Positions 7,311 through 14,961 of a stretch of 43,699 nucleotides of DNA are shown here, piece after piece. Origin of the DNA: an uncultured Myxococcales bacterium (GTDB lineage: Bacteria > Myxococcota_A > UBA9042); NCBI GenBank assembly GCA_903883645.1, contig CAISBR010000242.1:1-43699 (forward strand), given 5' to 3'. Every line of letters begins with the position of its first letter. Position 1 is the stretch's first letter. The notes beneath the pieces were generated by a model. That model worked only from the letters and a program-made list of their open reading frames with translations. It searched no databases and had not been told where the DNA came from. A program made the position numbers and the translations under genes.

Positions 7311-10300
7311 CTAGGTGTGCGGCACTGGTGTCGGTCGGCGGTGGTCCCCGGTCGACGTCATGGCCTTTAGCCGTCGCTGCAGTTTCTCGGCCTCTATGGT
7401 CGCACCCAGGTCGCGGTACAGCTGCTGGGCCTCGCCGAGCAATGCTTCGGGCGGGCGATCTGAAGTGAGCACGGCGGCTTCGAGCAAGTCGGCCAGCGCC
7501 ACCATGCAGTCGGCACGCTCAAGGGTCGCCTCGTCTTGAGGCACTAGCGCAAACGCATCGGCCATGCGCAGGTGCGTCGCGTTGGTATCGCCCGCTGCAG
7601 CCGACGCGCGTGCCGCCAGCAGCAGTGCCTTGACATGGAGCCCCACCCGATTGGCCTGACGCGCTTGGCGGGCGGCCTCTTCTGCAAACGCCAGGGCGCG
7701 GGTATAGATTCCGTGGGCCATTTGAATTTCGCCGCGCTGCCGCAACGCATCCGAAAGACCGGCGAGATCAGGCAGCGCTGCGTAGGCACGGCACGACTTA
7801 GCCAGCGCGGCATCGGCCTCGTCCATCGCGCCACGGGCCTGCAACACTGCGGCCAGCAACGCCGAAACTTCGGCCGCCATGCGCTGCCGGTCAACGCGGC
7901 CCAGGGCGTTGAGCGCCTCGCCGAGCTGGGCCTCCGCATCGTCGAACTCGCCAATATCGCGCAAGGCCACCGCAAGGCAGCGCAGCGACTCGACTTCGAG
8001 CAGCAGGTTGCGCGCATCGCGCGAGGCCGCCAACGCCCGTCGAGCCGCTTGCACCGCGCGTTCTCCCTCGCCGAGGGTACGAAAAGCCTCTGAAATAGCG
8101 AGAGAAAGCTCGCAAGCGAGCGGCGGCATGGCGAGCACCGAGGTTGCCAGCATGGCTTCGCGCCAGACTTCGAGCGCGGCGCGCAGATGTCCTTCCGCTT
8201 TCAAACACTTGCCCAGCGCCAGGCGCACGACCGCGCATTGATCCTGGGCCTTGGACCATGCCGTGCGATTCAGCACTGCCAGCTGCGCCTCGAGCGGGGG
8301 ACTCGCCGCCGCGCCGCGCCCACACGCCACCTCGGACGTTGCCCATGCGGCCAGCAGTGGCACGCCCAGTCGGTACCAGTCCTCGTCGCGCAGGGTCGGC
8401 ACCTGCCGCAGCTCGTCGATCGCCTCGCGGGCACGATCGCTGGCGGTTTCATGATCGCCCCGCTCTTGCAGACAGCGAACCATGCCGATCGCCACCTCAG
8501 ACAGGGACATCGCGGCGTCGGCCAAGTCGCCCTGGGCACGCAGCGCCAGGCAATGGCGACGGGCTACCTCAAACTGCTCTACCGCTTCGGGCAGGGCGCC
8601 AATTTGCTGCATGAGCTCGGCAAAGTGGCGGCTGTGGGCCGCGGCCATGACCAAATCGCCCGCTGCGGCTTCGCACTCAGCCAGGCGCCCGGCCCAGGCC
8701 TCGGGCCGCGCCAGCGACTGTGCCAAAACCCACGAAAGCGTGCGCTGCATGTCGAGTGGCTCTTGGTCGGCGTCGGCGATGACGGCATCGGGGAAATCGC
8801 CTAGCATGTACTCGACTTGTGTTGACAGATGGCTTGTAGGCATCGGCCGCAACACGCCCGCGGCGACCAAGCGGCCCATGGCAGGGTTGGCGCCTCCGCC
8901 CACTGCCGCCTCGAGCAGATCTGGCCACACCGGCGCACCCAGGCGCACGGCCGCCGCCAACACGCGCCGCGCCATAGGGTCCAGGGTGCGGTCTAAGGGA
9001 TCAACTGCGCGCGCAGGAACTCGCGACACCGCCTGCTGGGTCAAAAGACCAGCAAATGCAGCAGGAATTTCGTCGTTGCGCGACACCCACCCGCCCACGA
9101 CGAGCACCGGCGACGCACCGAGCTGGCGGACCAGGCGACGCACAAAACCCTGCTCGGTCTCGCCCAAGTGGTCGATACGCTCGAGGACAAGCACCAGCAC
9201 GCTGCGGCCGGCGATGCCCCGCAAAGCATCGGCCAGTGCGGCACATCCGGCCATGCGCGCCACTTCGGGAACGGCGCGGGCGTGCGACAGGTGCGGCGAG
9301 TCCGGAAAATCGACGCGCAGAAACAGGCCGATGAGGTGGGCGACCTGGCTGGCGCGATCCGGGCGATCCGGCATCAACCCTTGCACCCAGGCCAGCAGCT
9401 TGCGGCGCGCCAGAGACCCGCTGTCGTCGTCGAAAAGGCCAGAGCGGGTGCGGACTTCGTCGAACATGCACGCCAGCGGCAAGCGATCTTGCGGCGGCGG
9501 AATGCGCAGACGCACCACCACCGGCGCGTCGGAGCGCACTTGCATGTCGGCTACAAAACCCTCGATAGTTTCGCCCAGCATGTTGCGCGAGCGGGCACAA
9601 ATGCCGCTTAACTCAAGGCGAACCCGGTCCTTGGCGCGGTCGATGCGCTCGGCCAGCATTTCGATCGTGGGGCCCAAGGCGGTGTCGTGGCGACGCGGCG
9701 TCCGCTGCACAGCCACTTGCGACGCCCGCGCGGTGCGCGACTCGGCCAAAATCCCCTCAAGCTTCTCAAGTTCTTGCACAAAGGCGCGAGCATCGCGCGG
9801 CCGGTCATTGGGCGACTTGGCCAGCACTTTGCGAAAGAAGGCGTCGACCTGCGGCGGAAAAACCAAGTCGGTGCGCCGGGTGTTGACTGATATGGGCGCC
9901 TGCAGCTGGTGCGCGCGCAAGAAATCTTGCGGAGTCTCGCCGTCTACGGGCAAGAAACCGGTCGCCATCTCGTACAGAATCACCGCAAGGGAATAGAGGT
10001 CGCTCTGCGGCCCCACTTCTTGCCCCGCAGCTTGCTCCGGACTCATGTACGCGGGCGTGCCTACCACCAGTCGAGACTGGGTAAGCCGCGGATTTTGTTC
10101 GGTTCCCTGTGCGGCAATGTGCTTAGCTAGGCCCAAGTCGACCACTTTGACGTAATCATCGACCGAGCCAATGCGCGTCAGCAAGATGTTGTCGGGCTTT
10201 AAGTCGCGGTGAATAATGCCCAATTTGTGGGCTTCCATCAGCGCTTCGCACACCCGCTGGGCAATACGGCAGGCGCGCGGCAGCTTGAGCCAGCGCTCGC

Positions 10301-10646
10301 GATCGAGCAGATCGCCCAAGCTTTCGCCGTCGATGTACTCCATCGCGATGTAGGTACGGCCCTGCTCGGTGGCGCCGATGTTGAACACCGTGGCGACAAA
10401 AGGCGAGCGTATCCGCGCGAGAATCTTGGCTTCTTGAATAAAGCGCTCGTCGGCCTGCAGCTGCTTGGCCAAGTCGGAGCGCAACACTTTGAGCGCCACG
10501 GGGCGGCCGAGCCGCGTATCTTCCGCTTCGTACACCGATCCCATGCCGCCGCGGCCAATCAGGCGCACCACGCGGTACATATTGTCGACAAGTGCCGAAG
10601 AGGGCAGTTCGTCGGGATCGGGCTTTAAGAAGGGGGTCGGAGACAT
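7311..10646 (-). CDS. Hanks-type Ser/Thr protein kinase with degenerate NTPase-like region and TPR tail
   Basis: A 1111-residue signalling protein. The kinase domain covers about 24-290: glycine loop IGRGGMGSVYEA, catalytic Lys53 in VALKV, HRDLKPDN (Asp148), DLG in place of DFG (170-172), and the activation segment ending GTPAYMSPEQ. Residues about 330-545 look like the NTPase portion of STAND/AAA kinase fusions, with a Walker-B-like strand VLVLVLERID near 483-492, but there is no GxxxxGK loop in the expected part (VVRLRIPPPQDRLPL). From about 650 to 1095 the chain is Ala/Leu/Glu-rich helical repeats of TPR type. No membrane span is seen, so it should be cytoplasmic. No strong ribosome site precedes the ATG. 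It follows the DUF167 gene by 33 bases. Confidence 0.9.
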   Translation of the reverse strand: MSPTPFLKPDPDELPSSALVDNMYRVVRLIGRGGMGSVYEAEDTRLGRPVALKVLRSDLAKQLQADERFIQEAKILARIRSPFVATVFNIGATEQGRTYIAMEYIDGESLGDLLDRERWLKLPRACRIAQRVCEALMEAHKLGIIHRDLKPDNILLTRIGSVDDYVKVVDLGLAKHIAAQGTEQNPRLTQSRLVVGTPAYMSPEQAAGQEVGPQSDLYSLAVILYEMATGFLPVDGETPQDFLRAHQLQAPISVNTRRTDLVFPPQVDAFFRKVLAKSPNDRPRDARAFVQELEKLEGILAESRTARASQVAVQRTPRRHDTALGPTIEMLAERIDRAKDRVRLELSGICARSRNMLGETIEGFVADMQVRSDAPVVVRLRIPPPQDRLPLACMFDEVRTRSGLFDDDSGSLARRKLLAWVQGLMPDRPDRASQVAHLIGLFLRVDFPDSPHLSHARAVPEVARMAGCAALADALRGIAGRSVLVLVLERIDHLGETEQGFVRRLVRQLGASPVLVVGGWVSRNDEIPAAFAGLLTQQAVSRVPARAVDPLDRTLDPMARRVLAAAVRLGAPVWPDLLEAAVGGGANPAMGRLVAAGVLRPMPTSHLSTQVEYMLGDFPDAVIADADQEPLDMQRTLSWVLAQSLARPEAWAGRLAECEAAAGDLVMAAAHSRHFAELMQQIGALPEAVEQFEVARRHCLALRAQGDLADAAMSLSEVAIGMVRCLQERGDHETASDRAREAIDELRQVPTLRDEDWYRLGVPLLAAWATSEVACGRGAAASPPLEAQLAVLNRTAWSKAQDQCAVVRLALGKCLKAEGHLRAALEVWREAMLATSVLAMPPLACELSLAISEAFRTLGEGERAVQAARRALAASRDARNLLLEVESLRCLAVALRDIGEFDDAEAQLGEALNALGRVDRQRMAAEVSALLAAVLQARGAMDEADAALAKSCRAYAALPDLAGLSDALRQRGEIQMAHGIYTRALAFAEEAARQARQANRVGLHVKALLLAARASAAAGDTNATHLRMADAFALVPQDEATLERADCMVALADLLEAAVLTSDRPPEALLGEAQQLYRDLGATIEAEKLQRRLKAMTSTGDHRRPTPVPHT

Positions 10647-10679
10647 GCAGCCGCCAGGGGGGATGCCCCGCTTGCCAAG

Positions 10680-11000
10680 CTAACCGATGCGGGACGCCGC
10701 TTCAAGGCGCGCCCGGACGACGGCCAGTGGCGCCGACACTTCGACCCGCTTGTCGCGACTGGCGTCGCCGGCCATAAGCTGTAACTTGGCGCGGGGTAAG
10801 TCGAATAACTCGGCGAGCCATAGGATTAACGCGGCGTTGGCCTTGCCATCGACCGGCGGCGCAGCCAGGGCTATTCGCAAACGGTCGCCGTACATCCCCA
10901 AGACTTGCGAGCGCTTGCTACCCGGTTGTACCCGCAGCCACAGCTGAACGGCACCGTCCGAGCCGCGCACTGCCGCTGCAAAATCAGCCGCGTCGCTCAA
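10680..11000 (-). CDS. DUF167/YggU (UPF0235) family protein
   Basis: A 106-residue small basic protein. The family core is present: LWLRVQPGSKRSQVLG, then LRIALAAPPVDGKANAAL and a C-terminal strand KRVEVSA. The structure is known for E. coli YggU, but no biochemical function is established. The start is a TTG at 10998-11000: it shares TTGA with the ruvB stop and is preceded by AGAGG at a good distance. The residues match the family from the first strand on, so little is lost at the N-terminus. It sits between ruvB and the kinase gene and is probably part of the ruvCAB transcript. Confidence 0.9.
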   Translation of the reverse strand: MSDAADFAAAVRGSDGAVQLWLRVQPGSKRSQVLGMYGDRLRIALAAPPVDGKANAALILWLAELFDLPRAKLQLMAGDASRDKRVEVSAPLAVVRARLEAASRIG

Positions 11001-12037
11001 AAAAGCCTCTGCTGGCTATCGTCGCCCGGGAGCCGCTCGGGCACAGCTAACCCCAAGTGCGTCCAGGCTTTTGCCATTGCGACACGCCCCCGCGGTGTGC
11101 GCGCCACATAGCCCTGTTGCAGCAGGTACGGCTCGGTCACATCTTCAAGGGTATCGCGCTGCTCGCTCAGGGCCGCCGCCAGCGCCTCGATCCCCACGGG
11201 ACCGCCGCCAAATTGATCAATCAGCTTATGGAGATAGGCCCTATCGGTCGGATCGAAGCCGGCGGCATCCACCTCGAGCAAATCGAGCGTGTGGCTGGCC
11301 AAGGCCTTGTCGACGACCTTGTTGCCTGCCACCGCGGCAAAATCGCGCACGCGCCGCAGTAATCGATTGGCAATACGAGGAGTTCCGCGCGAACGCCGAG
11401 CGATCTCAAGGGCGCCATCGGCGGCCAGTTCGACCTGCAGCGTCGCCGCCGAGCGCAGCACCACCCGCGCCAGCTCCTCGGGTGTGTAGAATTGCAAACG
11501 CGCCACATAACCAAAGCGTTCGCGCAGCGGCCCCGTGAGCAATCCCGGCCGCGTCGTCGCCCCAAGCAGCGTAAAACGCGGCAGCGGCAGCTTGACCGTG
11601 CGCGCGTGCGGCCCGTCGCCGATCACGATGTCGAAGCGATAATCCTCCATCGCCGGGTACAGATTTTCCTCGACAATCGCACTAAGCCTATGAATCTCGT
11701 CGATAAATAGACAATCACCCTCTTGCAGACTCGTCAGAATGCCCGCCAGGTCCCCTTTCCTCTCAACCGCCGGCCCCGACGTTACCACCAAGTTGCCGCC
11801 CATGGCCGTAGCGATGAGGTTGGCCAGCGTGGTCTTGCCCAAGCCCGGCGGGCCACAAAACAGCATATGATCCAGGGGTTCGTTGCGCGTCTTGGCTGCG
11901 GCGATAAACACCTGCAAGTTGCGCAGCACCACCTCTTGGCCCACATACTCGCCAAAATGGCGCGGACGCAGCGCGCGGTCGCTGTTCGGCTCAACGGGCA
12001 GCGGAGTCAAGGGATCGTCAGGTTGACGCTGGTCCAT
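10997..12037 (-). CDS. ruvB: Holliday junction branch-migration DNA helicase RuvB
   Basis: A 346-residue AAA+ motor that, as a hexamer with RuvA, drives branch migration of Holliday junctions during recombinational repair. Visible motifs: Walker A FCGPPGLGKTTLA, Walker B LFIDEIHRL, sensor 1 LLGATTRPGLL, arginine finger region PLRERFGYV, and the C-terminal winged helix ending GYVARTPRGRVAM. The N-terminal LRPRHFGEYVGQE matches the family's RPxxLxEYIGQ word. Length is normal. The ATG at 12035-12037 lies 45 bases downstream of ruvA. Gene order ruvC-ruvA-ruvB is the common one. Its stop overlaps the TTG of the DUF167 gene. Confidence 0.97.
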   Translation of the reverse strand: MDQRQPDDPLTPLPVEPNSDRALRPRHFGEYVGQEVVLRNLQVFIAAAKTRNEPLDHMLFCGPPGLGKTTLANLIATAMGGNLVVTSGPAVERKGDLAGILTSLQEGDCLFIDEIHRLSAIVEENLYPAMEDYRFDIVIGDGPHARTVKLPLPRFTLLGATTRPGLLTGPLRERFGYVARLQFYTPEELARVVLRSAATLQVELAADGALEIARRSRGTPRIANRLLRRVRDFAAVAGNKVVDKALASHTLDLLEVDAAGFDPTDRAYLHKLIDQFGGGPVGIEALAAALSEQRDTLEDVTEPYLLQQGYVARTPRGRVAMAKAWTHLGLAVPERLPGDDSQQRLF

Positions 12038-12082
12038 GCGGGTCGTCTCGCGGGGCAGGGCAAGCTGCCGAAGCTTGGTAAA

Positions 12083-12697
12083 TTACGGAGAAATCGTCGG
12101 CCGCCGCAGCACCGCCAAGGCCGCGCGCAGGGCCTGCTCAAGCGGCACTTGCGGCTGATCGGCCAGCACCTGTTGCGCCACGGTCTCCGCCGCCTGCGGG
12201 CGGTAGCCCAGGTTCAAAAGGGCCGAAATCAGGTCAGTTTGTAGCGGATGGTCGCCCGGCAGCGGCAGTTTGTTCGGCGCGCCCGTGGCACTGACCATGC
12301 TTGGCATGCGGTCGCGCAGCTTCACGATAATCGTCTCGGCCGTCTTCTTGCCGATGCCTTTGGCCCGCGTCAAATCCGTCACGCGACCCGCCACGATCGC
12401 CGCCCCCAGCTGCGCCGGCTCCATGGCCGACAGCATCGCCAGCGCCGCCTTGGGGCCCACACCCGGCACACTAAGTAGGATTCGAAACAGCTCGCGCGCC
12501 GCCGCGGTGGCAAAACCATACAGCAAAATCGCGTCTTCGCGCACTTCGGTGTGGACCAGCAGCTCGGCATCGTGGCCGCGTTGGTGGCGCAGTCGATCGG
12601 GCTCCGCGACGTAGACCAAGTAGCCTACGCCCTGCACATCGATGACCACCGCATCGTCTTCGACCGCCTGGCAAACGCCGCGCAGGTATGCGATCAC
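12083..12697 (-). CDS. ruvA: Holliday junction branch-migration protein RuvA
   Basis: A 204-residue four-way-junction-binding protein that loads RuvB. Domain I (residues 1-62) is an OB-fold beginning MIAYLRG. Domain II contains two helix-hairpin-helix motifs, SVPGVGPKAALAML and AKGIGKKTAETIIVKL. Domain III (about 155-200) is the RuvB-contacting three-helix unit, here DLISALLNLGYRPQAAE. A short acidic-pin region joins domains I and II. The start is GTG at 12695-12697, sharing GTGA with the ruvC stop, so ruvC and ruvA are translationally coupled. Confidence 0.96.
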   Translation of the reverse strand: MIAYLRGVCQAVEDDAVVIDVQGVGYLVYVAEPDRLRHQRGHDAELLVHTEVREDAILLYGFATAAARELFRILLSVPGVGPKAALAMLSAMEPAQLGAAIVAGRVTDLTRAKGIGKKTAETIIVKLRDRMPSMVSATGAPNKLPLPGDHPLQTDLISALLNLGYRPQAAETVAQQVLADQPQVPLEQALRAALAVLRRPTISP

Positions 12698-13317
12698 CGC
12701 GCCCTCCCTTTCGATTTTGCGGCCAAAACCGCTTGCATATACAGTGTATTGGCAGCTGTCGGCCCGGCCGCGGCCGCCGCATGGGTCGCCGTCGCCACGC
12801 GATTGGGCTGCGACGCCAGGGCAAACCCCGCCTCGCGCGCGTGCGTGATCGCCACTGCCAGCGCATCGGCCTCGTCTTCTGCGGGCAGCGTCGGCAAGCT
12901 CAGCAGGGTCTGAATCATGTGCTGTACTTGGCTTTTTTCGGCCCGCCCCGAGCCCACCAGCGTGCGCTTGACCGTCGCCGGCGCGTATTCGTAGACCGGC
13001 AGACCCCGCGCCGCGGCCAGCGCGATCGGAATGCCGCGCGCCTGCCCCAGCACCAGCGCCGTATGCGGGTTGTCGCGCACAAATGCCGCCTCGATCGCTA
13101 AGACATCAAACGGAAATTGCTCGAGCAGCTTGGTACATCCCACCAGCAGCGCCGCCAGCCGCTCGGGCAGCGCCGCGCGGGCATTGAGCCGCAGCGTACC
13201 CGAGTCGATCCGCTGCAGTACCGGGCCTTGGCAGGTGAGCGCCGCCCAGCCCATCTTTTGCGAGCCGGGGTCGATCCCCAGAATCCGCAAGCTGTTTTTG
13301 GGTTGGGTTGCGTCCAC
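12694..13317 (-). CDS. ruvC: Crossover junction endodeoxyribonuclease RuvC
   Basis: A 207-residue resolvase of the RNase H fold that nicks Holliday junctions symmetrically. Acidic catalytic residues are visible: Asp in LGIDPGSQKMGWA, Glu in LAIEAAFV, and the Asp pair in PAEDEADALAVAITH. Two GTG codons begin the frame. I chose the second (13315-13317) because AGGAG lies five bases upstream, whereas the first (13321-13323) overlaps that ribosome site. An extra Ala-rich tail of about 30 residues follows the usual end (near REAGFAL). It is the first of ruvC-ruvA-ruvB. The 140 bases upstream of this start should hold the promoter, but I see no clear -35/-10. Confidence 0.94.
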   Translation of the reverse strand: MDATQPKNSLRILGIDPGSQKMGWAALTCQGPVLQRIDSGTLRLNARAALPERLAALLVGCTKLLEQFPFDVLAIEAAFVRDNPHTALVLGQARGIPIALAAARGLPVYEYAPATVKRTLVGSGRAEKSQVQHMIQTLLSLPTLPAEDEADALAVAITHAREAGFALASQPNRVATATHAAAAAGPTAANTLYMQAVLAAKSKGRAR

Positions 13318-13457
13318 GATCACTCCTAGGACCGCAGCCTACAACGCCGCCGGCTGGCGCGCCAACTTCGCACCTTGGTGCGGCAAAAACACCTGCGCCC
13401 CGACCGGCTTGCCCGCGAGCAGCCCGACGCCGAGGCGCAGTGCGCGTTTGCAAACGA

Positions 13458-13934
13458 CTAAGGGCAGGTGGCGCCGTCGGCGATCCACTTCAAAAGCTTG
13501 GCCTTTTCGTCGGCCGTAATCGTGGTCGGCTTCTTGGGCATCAGGCCCGACGAGATGTAGCTTTTTACCTTGCTGTAGCCCTTGGTCGACGAGCAGCTGG
13601 TGGCGTCGAAGTACTTGCTATCGGTGGCGTTGTGGCAGCCGGAAGCCGCGCACGCCGTTTGGAAGATGCCTTTGACATCGGCCCAGGTCGAACCGGTTGC
13701 CGCGGTGTCCGTGCCGGTAGCGGTATCGCTGCCCGTTGCGGTGTCGCTGCCCGTGCTGGTGTCGCTGCCGGTCGCAGTGTCGCTGCCCGTGCTGGTGTCG
13801 CTGCCCGTGCTGGTGTCGCTGCCGACGCTCGTGTCGGTGGTGCTGTTGGTGCTGGTCGACGACGCGGTGCCCGAGTCACAAGCCGACAGGCCCATGGCCA
13901 AGCCCAAGGCAACAAAGACGGTCAAGATGCGCAT
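13458..13934 (-). CDS. Cytochrome-c-like lipoprotein with Thr/Ser/Asp repeat linker and CX4CH site
   Basis: A 158-residue lipoprotein: signal residues 1-18, lipobox LSAC (Cys19), then a low-complexity linker (about 34-77) of six-residue units such as TSTGSD and TATGSD. The C-terminal 75 residues look like a small cytochrome c domain: a possible haem site CAASGCH (Cys95, Cys100, His101, that is C-x4-C-H rather than C-x2-C-H), a likely distal Met in GLMPKK (Met132), and a final helix EKAKLLKWIADGA typical of c-type domains in secreted myxobacterial and planctomycete proteins. Cys114 and Cys157 may form a disulfide. AAAGGA six or seven bases before the ATG supports the start. It appears monocistronic. 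Haem binding is inference. Confidence 0.78.
   Translation of the reverse strand: MRILTVFVALGLAMGLSACDSGTASSTSTNSTTDTSVGSDTSTGSDTSTGSDTATGSDTSTGSDTATGSDTATGTDTAATGSTWADVKGIFQTACAASGCHNATDSKYFDATSCSSTKGYSKVKSYISSGLMPKKPTTITADEKAKLLKWIADGATCP
13704..13835. repeat. 18-bp tandem repeats encoding the Thr/Ser/Gly/Asp linker
   Basis: About seven imperfect 18-bp units of the form gtgctggtgtcgctgccc, as read on the plus strand. On the coding minus strand each encodes one six-residue unit of the linker. Some neighbouring units are identical, so copy number may vary between strains without breaking the frame. Confidence 0.85.
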
Positions 13935-14072
13935 GAAATTCCTTTGTGGTACGGCAAAGTGAGCCGCAATGGAGGTGGGGCGAAGGTGGCGCCGGTGGCG
14001 TACGCAGAGCCAGCGGCGGCCAGTGCACGAAGTACGTCGCGCCTAGCGGAAACTATGCTACGGATTGAGTCA

Positions 14073-14088
14073 CAGATTTGCAAATCTG
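14073..14088. promoter_or_regulatory. Perfect 16-bp palindrome CAGATTTGCAAATCTG
   Basis: The two 8-base arms are fully self-complementary with no spacer, and the centre is TTGCAA. It sits 10 bases past the stop of the decarboxylase-like gene and about 140 bases upstream of the cytochrome-like lipoprotein start. A spacer-free palindrome makes a poor RNA hairpin, and no T-run follows, so a dimeric DNA-binding site is more likely than a terminator. Confidence 0.5.
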
Positions 14089-14097
14089 AGCCGTCGC

Positions 14098-14949
14098 TCA
14101 CGCAGTTGGCGGAGGCGCCGAGGGTTTGGGCGCGGCCACATCGATTAGCGCGGTGTCGGCCCGCAAGCGCATGCTGGGTCGCGCCCGCCAGTTGCTCCAG
14201 CCCGCGTCAACAGTGCGCCGCCGCGTCATGGTCCAGTCCGAGGCCAGCCGCAGAGCACCGCCGGTACCCGTATCGACCAGGCCCTCGATCCGCGTATCGA
14301 CGGCCATCCCCGCGAAACCAGGCCGCTGGCTAACCGCGGGGCTCAGCTCGAGCTGCACCGTAGCATCGCGCATGTCGGCGTCGCCAAGATTCCAATACAG
14401 ACCGGATGCCAACCACTTACCACCCCGCTCGGCCAGCAGCGGCTGCTGAATTACCGGGCACAGCGCGCGCGCTTGCGGCCAGTCGGGGAAGCGACCGTTC
14501 TCTTGGACCGAGATCTTGCAGAAGCCCGGCACCTCGGCCGTCCAACTGCTAGTAGGTGCGCTGAAGATCGGGGCTTCGGGGCCGCTGGGCAGGCCCATCC
14601 AGCGCGCACCCAAGCGCGGCCGCCAACCGCGATCGCACCACCAGCGAATGGTATGGCTAAAGATGCCAAGATCTTCGCGGCCATCCATCGTTACGCCCGG
14701 TACAAAAATGCCGACCACGTTGGCCCGCATCATCGCCATCGGCAAGAACGACAGCGCGACTTGGTACCCCTTGGCCACCATGCACATCACCGGATGACTG
14801 CCCTCGCGCCCCGGACCGCGTGCCGCCAGCGACAGCCCGGGTGGTAGCCACTGGGCCACCTGTTCCGCATCCAAAAAGGCCACCACAACGGTGGTATCAA
14901 AATGGCCGAGAACATGGCCGAATCCTGGCTCGCGCAGATTGGTCGCCAT
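14098..14949 (-). CDS. Acetoacetate-decarboxylase-fold-like protein (tentative)
   Basis: A 283-residue cytoplasmic protein without signal or membrane span. The opening words EQVAQWLPPGLSLA and HPVMCMVAKGYQ, followed by a long beta-rich middle (ANVVGIFVPGV, FSHTIRWWCDRG), are reminiscent of the acetoacetate decarboxylase/DUF2071-like fold, where a strand pair and a Lys form the pocket. I cannot point to a convincing catalytic Lys, so it may be a non-catalytic relative. The last 50 residues are Arg/Trp-rich. GGAG seven bases upstream supports the ATG at 14947-14949. It lies 12 bases downstream of the NamZ gene and is surely co-transcribed with it. Confidence 0.5.
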   Translation of the reverse strand: MATNLREPGFGHVLGHFDTTVVVAFLDAEQVAQWLPPGLSLAARGPGREGSHPVMCMVAKGYQVALSFLPMAMMRANVVGIFVPGVTMDGREDLGIFSHTIRWWCDRGWRPRLGARWMGLPSGPEAPIFSAPTSSWTAEVPGFCKISVQENGRFPDWPQARALCPVIQQPLLAERGGKWLASGLYWNLGDADMRDATVQLELSPAVSQRPGFAGMAVDTRIEGLVDTGTGGALRLASDWTMTRRRTVDAGWSNWRARPSMRLRADTALIDVAAPKPSAPPPTA

Positions 14950-14961
14950 CGCGTCGCTCCG

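Noticed and set aside
8482..9996. Long plus-strand open frame inside the Ser/Thr kinase gene
   Set aside because: Ser/Arg/Ala-rich composition and no ribosome site; the kinase on the other strand has clear motifs throughout.
13369..13382. CGCACC-TT-GGTGCG inverted repeat downstream of the cytochrome-like lipoprotein gene
   Set aside because: Only a 2-base spacer, and the T-run on that strand precedes rather than follows the arms, so it is not a plausible terminator.
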